Below, piece by piece: positions 32,846 through 40,213 of a DNA stretch of 40,213 nucleotides. The stretch comes from Photobacterium pectinilyticum (lineage in GTDB: Bacteria; Pseudomonadota; Gammaproteobacteria; Enterobacterales; Vibrionaceae). A model generated the notes under the pieces. The model was not told the DNA's origin and did no database searches. It worked only from the letters and a program-made list of their open reading frames with translations. Where the stretch lies: the NCBI RefSeq assembly GCF_024357955.1, contig NZ_JANEYT010000043.1, positions 1 to 40,213 of the forward strand, given 5' to 3'. Position 1 is the stretch's first letter. Each line of letters begins with the position of its first letter. Both the position numbers and the translations under genes were made by a program.

Positions 32846-33358
32846 TTAATTCTGTTGGGCTTCAGCGGCTGGGATATCGCCAGAGAGCAATTGCGAAAGT
32901 TTTTCAAAACCGAAAACAGCTGAGTAGAAGATCATTAGCGCGCCACTAATTGGTAGGCAAAAATAGATGTAACCCATTTCTAGGCCTAGCGCTGGAGTTA
33001 CCTGTCCTGTTGACAGTGTTTTTAGCGCTAGGTTTGTACCGCCGTATACCAAAACGATGAAGGCAAAAGCGGCAATTGCAAGCTGGATAACAATCTCGTT
33101 GATTAACTTTCGCTTACCACTCAGCTTCATTGTGAGAAGATCGATAGCGAGATGGCGTTTCTGGCCAGTGGTGTAGGCTGCGCCAATTAAGGCCACCCAC
33201 ATAAATAAATAACGTGCTAGTTCGTCAGTAACAGTGCTTGGTTTACCAATGACGTAGCGTGAAATTACCTGCCAAATTACACAGAAAACCAAGAAAGACG
33301 ATAGCGAAACAGTGAACATCGCCAAGCCTCTATTTATATAACCAACCAGTTTATTCAT
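32846..33358 (-). CDS. TRAP transporter small membrane subunit (DctQ family)
   Basis: The 170-aa protein has four membrane helices (about 13-33, 47-67, 88-108 and 130-150) and the family motif RYVIGKPSTVTDELARYLFMWVA near residue 35, followed by GQKRHLAIDLL near 65. It bridges the binding protein and the large subunit. It is the first gene of the minus-strand operon dctQ-dctM-uxuB-uxaC-(kdgK-eda remnant). AAAGGAAC lies 5 bp before the ATG. Its leader carries a perfect UxuR-type operator, and its promoter has a perfect CRP site. Confidence 0.9.
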   Translation of the reverse strand: MNKLVGYINRGLAMFTVSLSSFLVFCVIWQVISRYVIGKPSTVTDELARYLFMWVALIGAAYTTGQKRHLAIDLLTMKLSGKRKLINEIVIQLAIAAFAFIVLVYGGTNLALKTLSTGQVTPALGLEMGYIYFCLPISGALMIFYSAVFGFEKLSQLLSGDIPAAEAQQN

Positions 33359-33395
33359 CTTAAGTTCCTTTCAATGGGGATACGTGCCTTGTGGT

Positions 33396-33407
33396 TTGGT
33401 TAACCAA
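33396..33407. promoter_or_regulatory. UxuR-type operator in the dctQ leader
   Basis: TTGGTTAACCAA is a perfect palindrome about 47-58 bp downstream of the inferred dctQ transcription start and 38 bp before the ATG. It is identical to the site at the GH3 promoter. Confidence 0.75.
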
Positions 33408-33460
33408 TGTAAGAAAATATGAATGATTTCTTTGTAAAGGCACGGTCATTTCTAACTGGA

Positions 33461-33503
33461 ATTATAAAGAAGGGCGCTAGAAAGTCATGTGAAGGGCATC
33501 ACA
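33461..33503 (-). promoter_or_regulatory. Class II CRP promoter of the dctQM-uxuB-uxaC operon
   Basis: TGTGAAGGGCATCACA (33488-33503) is a perfect CRP consensus site. On the minus strand a perfect TATAAT (33466-33461) lies with its centre exactly 32 bp from the centre of the CRP site, which is the class II spacing (site centred at -41.5). The transcription start would be near 33454. Strong glucose repression is predicted. Confidence 0.75.
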
Positions 33504-33509
33504 CTTGTA

Positions 33510-33557
33510 TTGGTTGACCAATTTCGGGGTGTTTATTGTGATACGGGTCAACCAATT
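33510..33557. promoter_or_regulatory. UxuR-type operators upstream of dctP
   Basis: TTGGTTGACCAA (33510-33521) is a perfect match and lies 6 bp from the CRP site. A weaker copy CGGGTCAACCAA (33544-33555, two mismatches) follows, and a still weaker ATGGATTACCAA (33629-33640) precedes the dctP ribosome binding site. TTGACC within the first site can serve as -35 with TGTGAT (33537-33542) as -10, which would place the operator on the dctP promoter. Confidence 0.6.
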
Positions 33558-33659
33558 AAGGTTTTAGGTTTGACGATTTGCTAATTTGGCGACAATATTG
33601 GTTCCGTAAGCAAAAATACCCTACATAAATGGATTACCAATCTCACGGAGATAACAATA

Positions 33660-34643
33660 ATGATGACACGTAAGAATGTGTTAACAGCAGTAATCGGCGC
33701 AGCATTAACTTTTGGTGCAACAGCTTCTGCATACGCTGCAACAACACTAAAACTAAGTCATAACCACCCACGTGACCATGCAGTACACCAAGCGATGGAC
33801 GCGATGGCAAAAGAAGTGCGTGCTCTTACCGATGGTGAAGTGCGTATCCGTATCTACCCAGATGCACAGCTTGGTACCCAGCGTGAGTCGATGGAGCTAA
33901 TGCAAAATGGTGCATTAGAAATGGTGAAAACCAATGCAGCTGAGCTAGAAGCTTTCGCCCCTGCATATGCTGCCTTCAACCTTCCATACCTTTTCCGTGA
34001 TAAATCACACTACTACAATGTTAAGGAAGGTGAAGTTGGTGAAGAGATCCTAGCGTCTTCACGTGACAGTGGCTTTATTGGTGTGACTTACTATGATGCC
34101 GGTGCACGTAGCTTCTATACGTCTAAGCCAATTAATACGCCTGAAGATCTGAAAGGCATGAAGATCCGTGTTCAACCAAGCCCTTCTGCCATTGCCATGG
34201 TTAACGCATTGGGAGGTAGTCCAACACCACTAGCATACGGTGAGTTATATACAGCCCTTCAGCAAGGTGTTGTTGATGCCGCTGAAAATAACATTCCATC
34301 ATTTAGCCTGAGCCGTCATGGTGAAGTTTCTAAGTACTTCAGCCTAGACGAGCACACCATGGTGCCGGATGTATTGGTTATTTCGACTAAAGCGTACGAT
34401 GGCCTTTCTGAAGAACACCGTGAAGCGCTGAAAACAGCGTCATTCAACTCGATGGAGCTTATGAAGAAGCTTTGGGCTGAGTCTGAAGCGGAAGAGCGTG
34501 CAAATGCTGAAAAACTAGGCGTAACCTTTGTTCAGCCTAATAAAGCCGCGTTCGCCGAGGCAGTACAGCCAATGTATGATGCGCTAGAATCATCAAACCC
34601 TGAGTTGAATGAAATTGTTGGGCGTATCCAAGCTGTTCAATAA
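33660..34643 (+). CDS. TRAP transporter solute-binding protein (DctP family)
   Basis: The 327-aa periplasmic protein has a signal peptide (cleavage likely after AYA, residue 26). It shows the DctP pattern: the stretch MKIRVQPSPSAIAMVNALGG near 174 with the carboxylate-binding Arg, then YGELYTALQQGVVDAAENN near 199. It binds the acidic solute and hands it to DctQM. The length is standard. GGAG (33647-33650) precedes the ATG by 9 bp; a second ATG follows at once. Within the context of uxaC, uxuB and uxuA the ligand is most likely glucuronate. No terminator separates it from the UxuR-type regulator gene, so readthrough is possible. Confidence 0.93.
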   Translation: MMTRKNVLTAVIGAALTFGATASAYAATTLKLSHNHPRDHAVHQAMDAMAKEVRALTDGEVRIRIYPDAQLGTQRESMELMQNGALEMVKTNAAELEAFAPAYAAFNLPYLFRDKSHYYNVKEGEVGEEILASSRDSGFIGVTYYDAGARSFYTSKPINTPEDLKGMKIRVQPSPSAIAMVNALGGSPTPLAYGELYTALQQGVVDAAENNIPSFSLSRHGEVSKYFSLDEHTMVPDVLVISTKAYDGLSEEHREALKTASFNSMELMKKLWAESEAEERANAEKLGVTFVQPNKAAFAEAVQPMYDALESSNPELNEIVGRIQAVQ

Positions 34644-34701
34644 GACGAAAAAGAAAACAAAATAAATGTAATAACAAGGTGTTGCCATACTTTTTGATAA
34701 A

Positions 34702-34733
34702 GAGGTTGACCAATTATATTTGGTCATTATGAT
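34702..34733 (+). promoter_or_regulatory. Promoter and operator of the UxuR-type regulator gene
   Basis: TTGACC (34706-34711), 16 bp, TATGAT (34728-34733) forms a good promoter. The -35 box lies inside GAGGTTGACCAA (34702-34713), a UxuR-type operator with two mismatches, which suggests that the regulator limits its own synthesis. Confidence 0.6.
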
Positions 34734-34747
34734 GGCGTAATAGTGCA

Positions 34748-35533
34748 ATGGAAAATAGTGAAAATATCATCATGATGCCTTTTGAACCAAAACGCCCTTA
34801 TCAAGAGTTAGGGTTGGTATTAAGACAAGAGCTTAGAGACGGTCACTACCAAATTGGGGATCGTCTACCGCCAGAGCGTGATATCGCAGAAAGGCTTAAT
34901 GTCAGCCGTACGGTTGTGCGTGAAGCGATTATTATGCTCGAGTTGGAAAATCTTGTTGAGGTTAAAAAAGGGTCAGGAGTATATGTATTGAATATTCCTA
35001 ATCACTCTAGCAGTCGTGAGAATGTGATCAGTGATGATGCAGGTCCATTTGAAATGTTGCAAGCACGGCAGTTGCTGGAAAGTAATATCGCTGAGTTTGC
35101 CGCTATTCAAGTGACGCCAAGTGACATTGTCAAAATGCGCACTGCACTTGAATTGGAACGAAATGAAATCGCATGTGGTTCTGTGAATTGTACAGGTGAC
35201 GAGCAATTTCATCTTTGTATCGCAGAAGCGACTCAGAATTCAGTGCTGGTTGATATGTTAAAGCATTCTTGGGAGCGTCGTGAGCAAAGCCCTATGTGGA
35301 AAAAGCTTCACACTCATATCAATGACACGGCTTATCGTGAAGAGTGGTTGGAAGATCACGCTAAGATCCTGGCTGCCATGCAGCGTAAAGATCCTATCGC
35401 GGCTAAGAATGCCATGTGGCAACACCTTGAAAATGTAAAGCAACGCTTATTAGAACTTTCTGATATTGATGACCCGAATTTTGATGGTTATTTATTTAGC
35501 TCGAATCCGGTTGTTCTCCTTGGTGGTGAATAA
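34748..35533 (+). CDS. uxuR: GntR/FadR-subfamily regulator, UxuR/ExuR type
   Basis: The 261-aa protein closely follows the UxuR/ExuR pattern: PYQELGLVLRQELRDGHYQIGDRLPPERDIAERL, then VSRTVVREAIIMLELENLVEVKKGSGVYV (winged helix, about residues 18-86). An FCD ligand domain follows to about 245. In E. coli these proteins repress hexuronate genes and release DNA on binding fructuronate or tagaturonate. Here it lies between the binding-protein gene and uxuA and should act at the TTGGTnnACCAA sites. The start is uncertain: the first ATG lacks a clear ribosome binding site, and ATG codons at residues 10-11 are alternatives. A strong terminator follows. Confidence 0.88.
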   Translation: MENSENIIMMPFEPKRPYQELGLVLRQELRDGHYQIGDRLPPERDIAERLNVSRTVVREAIIMLELENLVEVKKGSGVYVLNIPNHSSSRENVISDDAGPFEMLQARQLLESNIAEFAAIQVTPSDIVKMRTALELERNEIACGSVNCTGDEQFHLCIAEATQNSVLVDMLKHSWERREQSPMWKKLHTHINDTAYREEWLEDHAKILAAMQRKDPIAAKNAMWQHLENVKQRLLELSDIDDPNFDGYLFSSNPVVLLGGE

Positions 35534-35556
35534 ACATCAATAATAATTAATGGTGC

Positions 35557-35582
35557 AGGCCAATATATATTGGCCTCTATTT
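35557..35582 (+). terminator. Intrinsic terminator of the uxuR gene
   Basis: AGGCCAATATATATTGGCCT is a perfect 20-bp palindrome, folding as an 8-bp stem with a 4-nt loop, followed by CTATTTT. It lies 23 bp after the stop codon. Confidence 0.75.
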
Positions 35583-35621
35583 TCTGACAGTTAATTCTTA
35601 GCTGTTACTTTAAAGTCAAAA

Positions 35622-35658
35622 ATACTTAACATTGAAAATGTTCAAGCGGGTTAAGTAT
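35622..35658 (+). promoter_or_regulatory. Structured leader before uxuA
   Basis: A 9-bp stem ATACTTAAC (35622-35630) / GTTAAGTAT (35650-35658) encloses an inner hairpin TTGAA-AATG-TTCAA (35632-35645). It lies 8 bp upstream of the uxuA ribosome binding site. No UxuR-type operator was found in the uxuR-uxuA gap, so control of uxuA may be partly by this structure. If DNA-level, it could instead be a protein-binding inverted repeat. Confidence 0.45.
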
Positions 35659-35679
35659 GTCTGTAAAAAGGTGATTGTC

Positions 35680-36864
35680 ATGGAACAAACCTGGCGCTGG
35701 TATGGCCCTAATGATCCTGTTTCTCTTGATGATATTCGTCAGGCTGGTGCAACAGGTATAGTCAACGCATTACACCACATTCCAAATGGTGAAGTGTGGA
35801 CAAAAGAAGAAATCCTTAAGCGTAAAGAGATTATCGAAGCGAAAGGGTTAACTTGGTCTGTTGTTGAAAGCGTGCCTGTACACGAAGAAATTAAAACTCA
35901 AACAGGTAACTACCAACAATGGATTGATAATTACAAACAAACATTACGCAATCTTGCTGAATGCGGTATTGATACGGTTTGTTATAACTTTATGCCTGTT
36001 CTAGATTGGACTCGTACTGATTTAGAATTTGAAATGGCTGATGGTTCTAAAGCACTGCGTTTTGACCAAATTGCTTTTGCTGCGTTTGAATTACATATTC
36101 TCAAGCGTCCAGGTGCTCAAAACGATTATTCAGCAGAAGAGCAAGCACAAGCTCAAGACTATTTTAATAATATGTCTGACACTGATATTGCCAAGTTAAC
36201 CGGAAATATTATTGCTGGCCTTCCAGGTGCAGAAGAAGGTTACACGCTAGAAGAATTTCAAGCTCAGCTAGACCGCTATGCTGGCATAGATAAAGATACG
36301 TTGCGCCAGCATATGAAACATTTCCTGAGTGAGCTGATGCCTATCTGTGATGCAAACGGATTGAAGATGGCGGTTCACCCTGATGATCCACCGCGCCCAA
36401 TTCTTGGTTTACCTCGCATTGTGTCAACTATTGAAGACATTGAGTGGCTAACCACAGAAGTACCAAGCAAGATGAATGGTATTACCATGTGTACAGGTTC
36501 TTACGGTGTACGTGGTGACAATGACTTGGTTAACATGATTAAGCAGCATGGCGAACGTATTTACTTTACTCATTTGCGTTCTACTCAGCGCGAAGATAAC
36601 CCAATGAGCTTCCATGAAGCGGCCCACCTTGATGGTGATGTTGACATGTACAATGTCGTAATGGCCATTTTGGAAGAAGAACAACGTCGTGATGAAGCTG
36701 GCATTACTCGTTTAATCCCGATGCGACCAGACCATGGCCATCAGATGCTGGATGACCTCAAGAAAAAGACAAATCCAGGTTATTCGGCTATTGGCCGCTT
36801 GAAAGGTCTAGCGGAAGTACGCGGCCTAGAAATGGCGCTTAAGCGTGCATTCTTCAAAAAATAA
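35680..36864 (+). CDS. uxuA: Mannonate dehydratase
   Basis: The 394-aa enzyme dehydrates D-mannonate to 2-keto-3-deoxygluconate. It opens with the family hallmark [15 protein letters not shown] and keeps the metal-site motifs [10 protein letters not shown] near residue 230, [12 protein letters not shown] near 270 and MRPDHGHQM near 348. The length equals E. coli UxuA (394 aa). A longer frame starts at 35632, but the ATG at 35680 agrees with the family and has AAGGTG about 7 bp upstream. It is a separate transcription unit between two strong terminators (35557 and 36911). Confidence 0.96.
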   Translation: MEQTWRWYGPNDPVSLDDIRQAGATGIVNALHHIPNGEVWTKEEILKRKEIIEAKGLTWSVVESVPVHEEIKTQTGNYQQWIDNYKQTLRNLAECGIDTVCYNFMPVLDWTRTDLEFEMADGSKALRFDQIAFAAFELHILKRPGAQNDYSAEEQAQAQDYFNNMSDTDIAKLTGNIIAGLPGAEEGYTLEEFQAQLDRYAGIDKDTLRQHMKHFLSELMPICDANGLKMAVHPDDPPRPILGLPRIVSTIEDIEWLTTEVPSKMNGITMCTGSYGVRGDNDLVNMIKQHGERIYFTHLRSTQREDNPMSFHEAAHLDGDVDMYNVVMAILEEEQRRDEAGITRLIPMRPDHGHQMLDDLKKKTNPGYSAIGRLKGLAEVRGLEMALKRAFFKK

Positions 36865-36910
36865 ATAGTCCTTTTATACCCATGTAAATTGAATACACTT
36901 ACCAACCTTT

Positions 36911-36934
36911 GGCCCGAATGTCGGGCCTTTTTTT
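36911..36934 (+). terminator. Intrinsic terminator of uxuA
   Basis: GGCCCGA-ATG-TCGGGCC is followed by seven T. It starts 46 bp after the stop codon and is one of the clearest terminators in the window. Confidence 0.92.
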
Positions 36935-37045
36935 GTTTCTCGATCAAGCTGACATTTATTTTTTGGTTCTCCATGTATGCTGTTTCTCACACACTTGTCT
37001 ATGGGTTATTTCTCGTATCCAACACTTGCCACAAAGGGATTACAT

Positions 37046-38785
37046 ATGGCAAATAAACTATCATTTAAAGTTAAAATTATTACCACTTTGATAGCTATTT
37101 TAATAGCAACGGTGATCACCTCATTCTTTAGCGTCAATTATTACCTTAGCCGTTATATTTTTGACAGTGATGCCCAGAGTATCAATGCTCAAATTAGCTT
37201 AGTGAAAGATAAGCTGTATGATGACATTATAAATAAAGTCTTGATTTCTGAAAATATCAGTTTGGATATAACAAGCGTCCAAGAGGTGACGGAACGTGCT
37301 GGATTTTACTCAGCTGCGAAGGTTATTTCTGATTTTGTTATCACAGATAAAGGTCGTATTGATGATGAAACAGAAGCAAGCCGGTATATAGAGTTGATAA
37401 AAAAAGCAAACGGTACAACAGTTAGTGATATTTTCTATCAAAATGATATTCCTTTAATCTCAATTACTGTTCCTAGCAGTAACGGTGGTGATATCTTTTA
37501 TCTCGATTTAAGAAATACTCAACAGTTACTGTCACAGTCTTCGGTTGAAGGAAGCTACTTTGATTTGACGGATAACAAAGGTACTTTGTTGTTCAGTAAC
37601 CGGATTGATGGTGATCTCATCCCTTATACTAATCAGTTTGATGTTGGTGATAGTCAATGGACCCTGACCGGCTATATTGATCGGGGCTACATTCAGCAAA
37701 ATACCAATGCATTGAGTAGTAGTATCACCATGGCGCTCGTGCTGGTGGCATTGATTTCAATCCCTTTGAGCATTCTTTTTATCAATACCATTTTCAAGCA
37801 CCTTAGTGCATTGAGAAGCATCATTGTTGGCCTGTCGCGTGGCGATGCAGATTTGACGCAGCGGTTAGATGTGTACAGTAACGATGATTTGGGCAAGATA
37901 GCGTCGGGTATTAATGGCTTTATTGAAAACCTTCAACGAATGATGAAAGAGGTCGCACAGTCGAGTAATGAGATAGAAAGGGAGGTTGTAGCGCTTAAAG
38001 CTAAAGCTGAGTCAAATAAGTTACTACTAAACCAACATACCCAAGAAACGGAAAAAGTGGTTACTGCGATTAACGAAATGAGTGCGACTGCCGACTCTGT
38101 CGCTCATAGTGGTGCTAAGGCTTCTGAGTTTACCCAGCAAACCAATATTGAAGCAGAAAAATCAAAAGAAGTTGTTCGTGTGGCTTCATCCAGTGTTAAT
38201 TCACTGGCTGAAGAAGTGGATGGTATGTCTTCTTCCATTCAAACAATGAGCAATGACTTCGAAAAAATAGATGGGGTACTGCATGTGATTGGCGAAATTG
38301 CCGATCAAACCAATTTATTGGCTTTAAATGCTGCGATTGAAGCTGCAAGAGCAGGTGAGCAAGGCCGCGGCTTTGCGGTTGTTGCCGATGAAGTCCGCGC
38401 GTTAGCCGCAAGAACCCAACAAAGTTCTTCGGAAATTGATGCGATGTTATCTGATCTTCGTAAGGCAACATCTACCGTGGTGCAATCTATGGATACCACC
38501 AAGGGGAGTTGTGCTCAAACGGTTGAACATACCGCAAATGTGATGAGCTCATTGGATGTCATGACGGGATCTATTTATCAAATCAACGAATTGATGGCTC
38601 AAATAGCTCAATCAGCTAAAGAACAAAGTGTGGTAACTGAAGAGGTGAATCAGAACATGATTGTAATTCATGACATGATCCGCGAGTTAAATAATAACGC
38701 TGAAGATACTGTTGCAAGTAGCGAGCAACTCGCTGTAACGAACAGCCAACTGAATGGCATGGTGGGCAACTTTAAACTCCAGTAA
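37046..38785 (+). CDS. Methyl-accepting chemotaxis protein
   Basis: The 579-aa chemoreceptor has a membrane helix at about 10-31, a periplasmic sensor of about 195 residues (Cache-like by size and pattern), a second helix at about 227-249, a HAMP domain and a long signalling coiled coil. The hairpin tip is canonical: [20 protein letters not shown], then [21 protein letters not shown]. There is no C-terminal CheR/CheB-docking pentapeptide. An in-frame ATG at 36977 exists, but the one at 37046 is chosen: AAGGGA lies 6 bp upstream, and [11 protein letters not shown] is a normal receptor start. Its place behind uxuA suggests a ligand related to uronates, which is inference. Confidence 0.93.
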   Translation: MANKLSFKVKIITTLIAILIATVITSFFSVNYYLSRYIFDSDAQSINAQISLVKDKLYDDIINKVLISENISLDITSVQEVTERAGFYSAAKVISDFVITDKGRIDDETEASRYIELIKKANGTTVSDIFYQNDIPLISITVPSSNGGDIFYLDLRNTQQLLSQSSVEGSYFDLTDNKGTLLFSNRIDGDLIPYTNQFDVGDSQWTLTGYIDRGYIQQNTNALSSSITMALVLVALISIPLSILFINTIFKHLSALRSIIVGLSRGDADLTQRLDVYSNDDLGKIASGINGFIENLQRMMKEVAQSSNEIEREVVALKAKAESNKLLLNQHTQETEKVVTAINEMSATADSVAHSGAKASEFTQQTNIEAEKSKEVVRVASSSVNSLAEEVDGMSSSIQTMSNDFEKIDGVLHVIGEIADQTNLLALNAAIEAARAGEQGRGFAVVADEVRALAARTQQSSSEIDAMLSDLRKATSTVVQSMDTTKGSCAQTVEHTANVMSSLDVMTGSIYQINELMAQIAQSAKEQSVVTEEVNQNMIVIHDMIRELNNNAEDTVASSEQLAVTNSQLNGMVGNFKLQ

Positions 38786-38832
38786 CAGATGAAACGCACT
38801 TCGCTTAGTTAAACCTAAATCATAACGAAATA

Positions 38833-38866
38833 ATAAGCTCTATGCCTAGCATAGGGTTTATTTTTT
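38833..38866 (+). terminator. Intrinsic terminator of the chemoreceptor gene
   Basis: A CTATGC-CTA-GCATAG core with flanking A/T pairs is followed by TTTATTTTTT, 48 bp after the stop codon. Confidence 0.7.
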
Positions 38867-38949
38867 ACATCATTTATTTATCATTAATTTTAAATAATGT
38901 TATCCATCCTTTACTTTTGGTCTGTAAATCAATGCTTTATGTTTGATTC

Positions 38950-39000
38950 CATTTTGTCACTGTCATTTTGTGACAAAATGACGGGATGTTGTAAACATCC
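38950..39000. repeat. Two adjacent perfect stem-loops
   Basis: CATTTTGTCAC/GTGACAAAATG (38950-38960 and 38970-38980) is an 11-bp stem with a 9-nt loop. Three bases later, GGATGTT-GTA-AACATCC (38984-39000) forms a second stem. There is no T run. Inside the first, TGTCA-TTTTG-TGACA can form an alternative, exclusive hairpin. The role is unknown. Confidence 0.6.
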
Positions 39001-39172
39001 AAGATACATCTCATAAATGAATGGGTTTAACGGTTAATAATTGATTGTTATAAATATATTAAATATTGTCTTTGTGTTTTTATCTCCCCTTCATTATCTG
39101 AAGTAATATTTTTAATAACTAGAGTCTTCTTATTATATTGTTGACAAAGTAACCATTCTAAAAAGGGAAATT

Positions 39173-40147
39173 ATGAAGTTCAAGAGAACACTTTTAGCGA
39201 CGACAGTTTTTTCTGCATTAGCTTTAACGGGCTGTGGAAGTGATTCTGGTTCTAATGAGCCGGGCCCAACACCGTCACCAGAGTTAACACAAGGTCAATT
39301 TATCGATGCGGCAGTAGAAGGCCTATATTTCGAATCTCAACCAAGTGACAAAAGTGGATTCACCGATGCAGATGGTATTTTTGAGTTTGACGCAGACGAT
39401 ACCGTTACTTTCTATTTGGGGGGTGAAAATGGGCTACGTATTGGTCAAGTAAGCTCTCGCGCTATTGTTTCTCCGTTTGAAGCGACAGGTAATTATCAAA
39501 AAGCATTGAATTTGGCGCGCATTTTACAAACTGCCGATGAAACTGACTCTAACACGGTAATTACTCTACCAGAGAGCTTAAAATCGCCAAGTGCAGATAT
39601 GATTGCGGCACTACAGAATGTTATGCTTCATGATCTTGATACGGCAGATGCACTTAAAACAGCGCTTAACATCAGTGATTGGATATCTGAAGAAGATGCC
39701 TTGGAGCACTTAGATAATGCGCTGAGTGGGCTAGAGCGTGGTAGTAATGAAATTTTAACTGAGTGGCAAAAAGGCTCAGGCAATTACCTTCGTGAAGTGA
39801 GCTCGAGCTTAAATGCAAAAGACAATGCAGACGCTGGTAAGCATATGTTTATTCATGCCGATAAGTTGCTTGATTCTGAAGTGTTTGAAGCAATGGAAAC
39901 GATGAAAACCTCAACTTATCATTTGTCAGAAGATCAGTTTACGGTTGTTAAAGGCTCCAATGATACAGTTCAAAGCGGCACTGACGCGAGTTATTATCTA
40001 GCTTGTATTGATGAGCACGGTATTGATGCTGCATTTATTGGTTATCCGCAAAATACGTGTAATGGTGACGCCATAGATATCGCGAAGTTTGCACTTAATA
40101 ACTTATATCAGCATTCCATTGTCGATCCACGTAAAGGGCGTTGTTGA
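39173..40147 (+). CDS. Lipoprotein of unknown function, 324 aa
   Basis: The protein has a lipoprotein signal (LTGC, Cys21) and a linker rich in Ser, Gly and Pro. A small beta domain follows (about 43-100; FIDAAVEGLYFES to DGIFEFDADDTVTFYLGG) of a kind I associate with Vibrio surface lipoproteins. The remainder (about 110-324) is mostly helical, with three cysteines near the C-terminus (ACIDEHG, NTCNGD, final KGRC). The function is unknown. AAGGGA lies 5 bp before the ATG, so the start is secure. The stop is inside the window, followed by a weak hairpin CCCCA/TGGGG (40173-40192). Confidence 0.8.
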   Translation: MKFKRTLLATTVFSALALTGCGSDSGSNEPGPTPSPELTQGQFIDAAVEGLYFESQPSDKSGFTDADGIFEFDADDTVTFYLGGENGLRIGQVSSRAIVSPFEATGNYQKALNLARILQTADETDSNTVITLPESLKSPSADMIAALQNVMLHDLDTADALKTALNISDWISEEDALEHLDNALSGLERGSNEILTEWQKGSGNYLREVSSSLNAKDNADAGKHMFIHADKLLDSEVFEAMETMKTSTYHLSEDQFTVVKGSNDTVQSGTDASYYLACIDEHGIDAAFIGYPQNTCNGDAIDIAKFALNNLYQHSIVDPRKGRC

Positions 40148-40213
40148 TCAATTCATCCTCGGGACGGCTCAGCCCCAAGGGCCTTTCTGGGGTTAGTTGA
40201 CCATCTGACGAAC

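Larger units (their letters stand above)
38786..39172. other. Spacer with terminator and two adjacent hairpins
   Basis: No gene is seen in these 387 bp. A terminator for the chemoreceptor gene lies at 38833, a pair of perfect stem-loops at 38950-39000, and a long AT-rich run to 39150 that must include the promoter of the last lipoprotein gene. TTGACA at 39140-39145 is a candidate -35 box, but it sits too near the ATG for an ordinary leader. Confidence 0.55.

Overview
The window looks like a chromosomal segment of a marine gammaproteobacterium, most likely Vibrionaceae and perhaps Photobacterium-like. This is inferred from the GntR-prpBC-acnD-prpF-prpE propionate locus, the AT-rich spacers, the (CCCATCG)n heptamer repeat and the Vibrio-style lipoproteins; there is no rRNA or marker gene to settle it. 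No tRNA, rRNA, CRISPR array or intact mobile element was recognised.

Layout. Positions 1-3400 hold a possible gene end, a 54-aa lipoprotein, a cytochrome b561 and an amidase-signature lipoprotein. Positions 3700-6310 hold a two-gene operon: a DcuC-type carrier and an M20 hydantoinase/carbamoylase-type amidohydrolase. Positions 6500-10700 hold a periplasmic polysaccharide lyase, a DEDDh exonuclease, an unknown protein, a DUF4442 hotdog thioesterase-like gene with a FadR-type operator and a CRP site, and an EamA exporter. Positions 10757-19810 hold the heptamer repeat and the complete 2-methylcitrate cycle cluster under a GntR/FCD regulator. Positions 19870-23580 hold a small membrane protein behind a perfect FNR box, a 35-aa ORF sharing its terminator, an FhuF-like ferric reductase, a DUF4239 membrane protein, a UspA-like protein and a GNAT gene broken by an in-frame stop.

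Positions 23750-38870 form a glucuronate-use region. It contains a GH3 lipoprotein, an unknown protein, a YgjV-type membrane protein and an Asp/Glu racemase-like protein. A collapsed kdgK-eda remnant follows, then uxaC, uxuB and dctMQ on the minus strand. On the plus strand are dctP, the UxuR-type regulator, uxuA and a chemoreceptor. The window ends with one more lipoprotein.

How the genes work together. The TRAP transporter should import a hexuronate. UxaC, UxuB and UxuA then convert glucuronate through fructuronate and mannonate to 2-keto-3-deoxygluconate (KDG). The two genes that should finish the job at this locus, kdgK and eda, survive only as a fused fragment that has lost its start and carries a frameshift. 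KDG must therefore be finished by enzymes encoded elsewhere. The dctQ/dctP spacer has a perfect CRP site exactly 32 bp from a TATAAT box, as in a class II CRP promoter, and perfect TTGGTTNACCAA operators. The same perfect operator sits right behind the -10 box of the GH3 gene about 10 kb away. This predicts that the GH3 enzyme belongs to the uronate regulon, so the region would span polysaccharide trimming, uptake, catabolism and possibly chemotaxis.

All family names come from reading motifs, without database searches. Regulatory sites are consensus matches found by eye.
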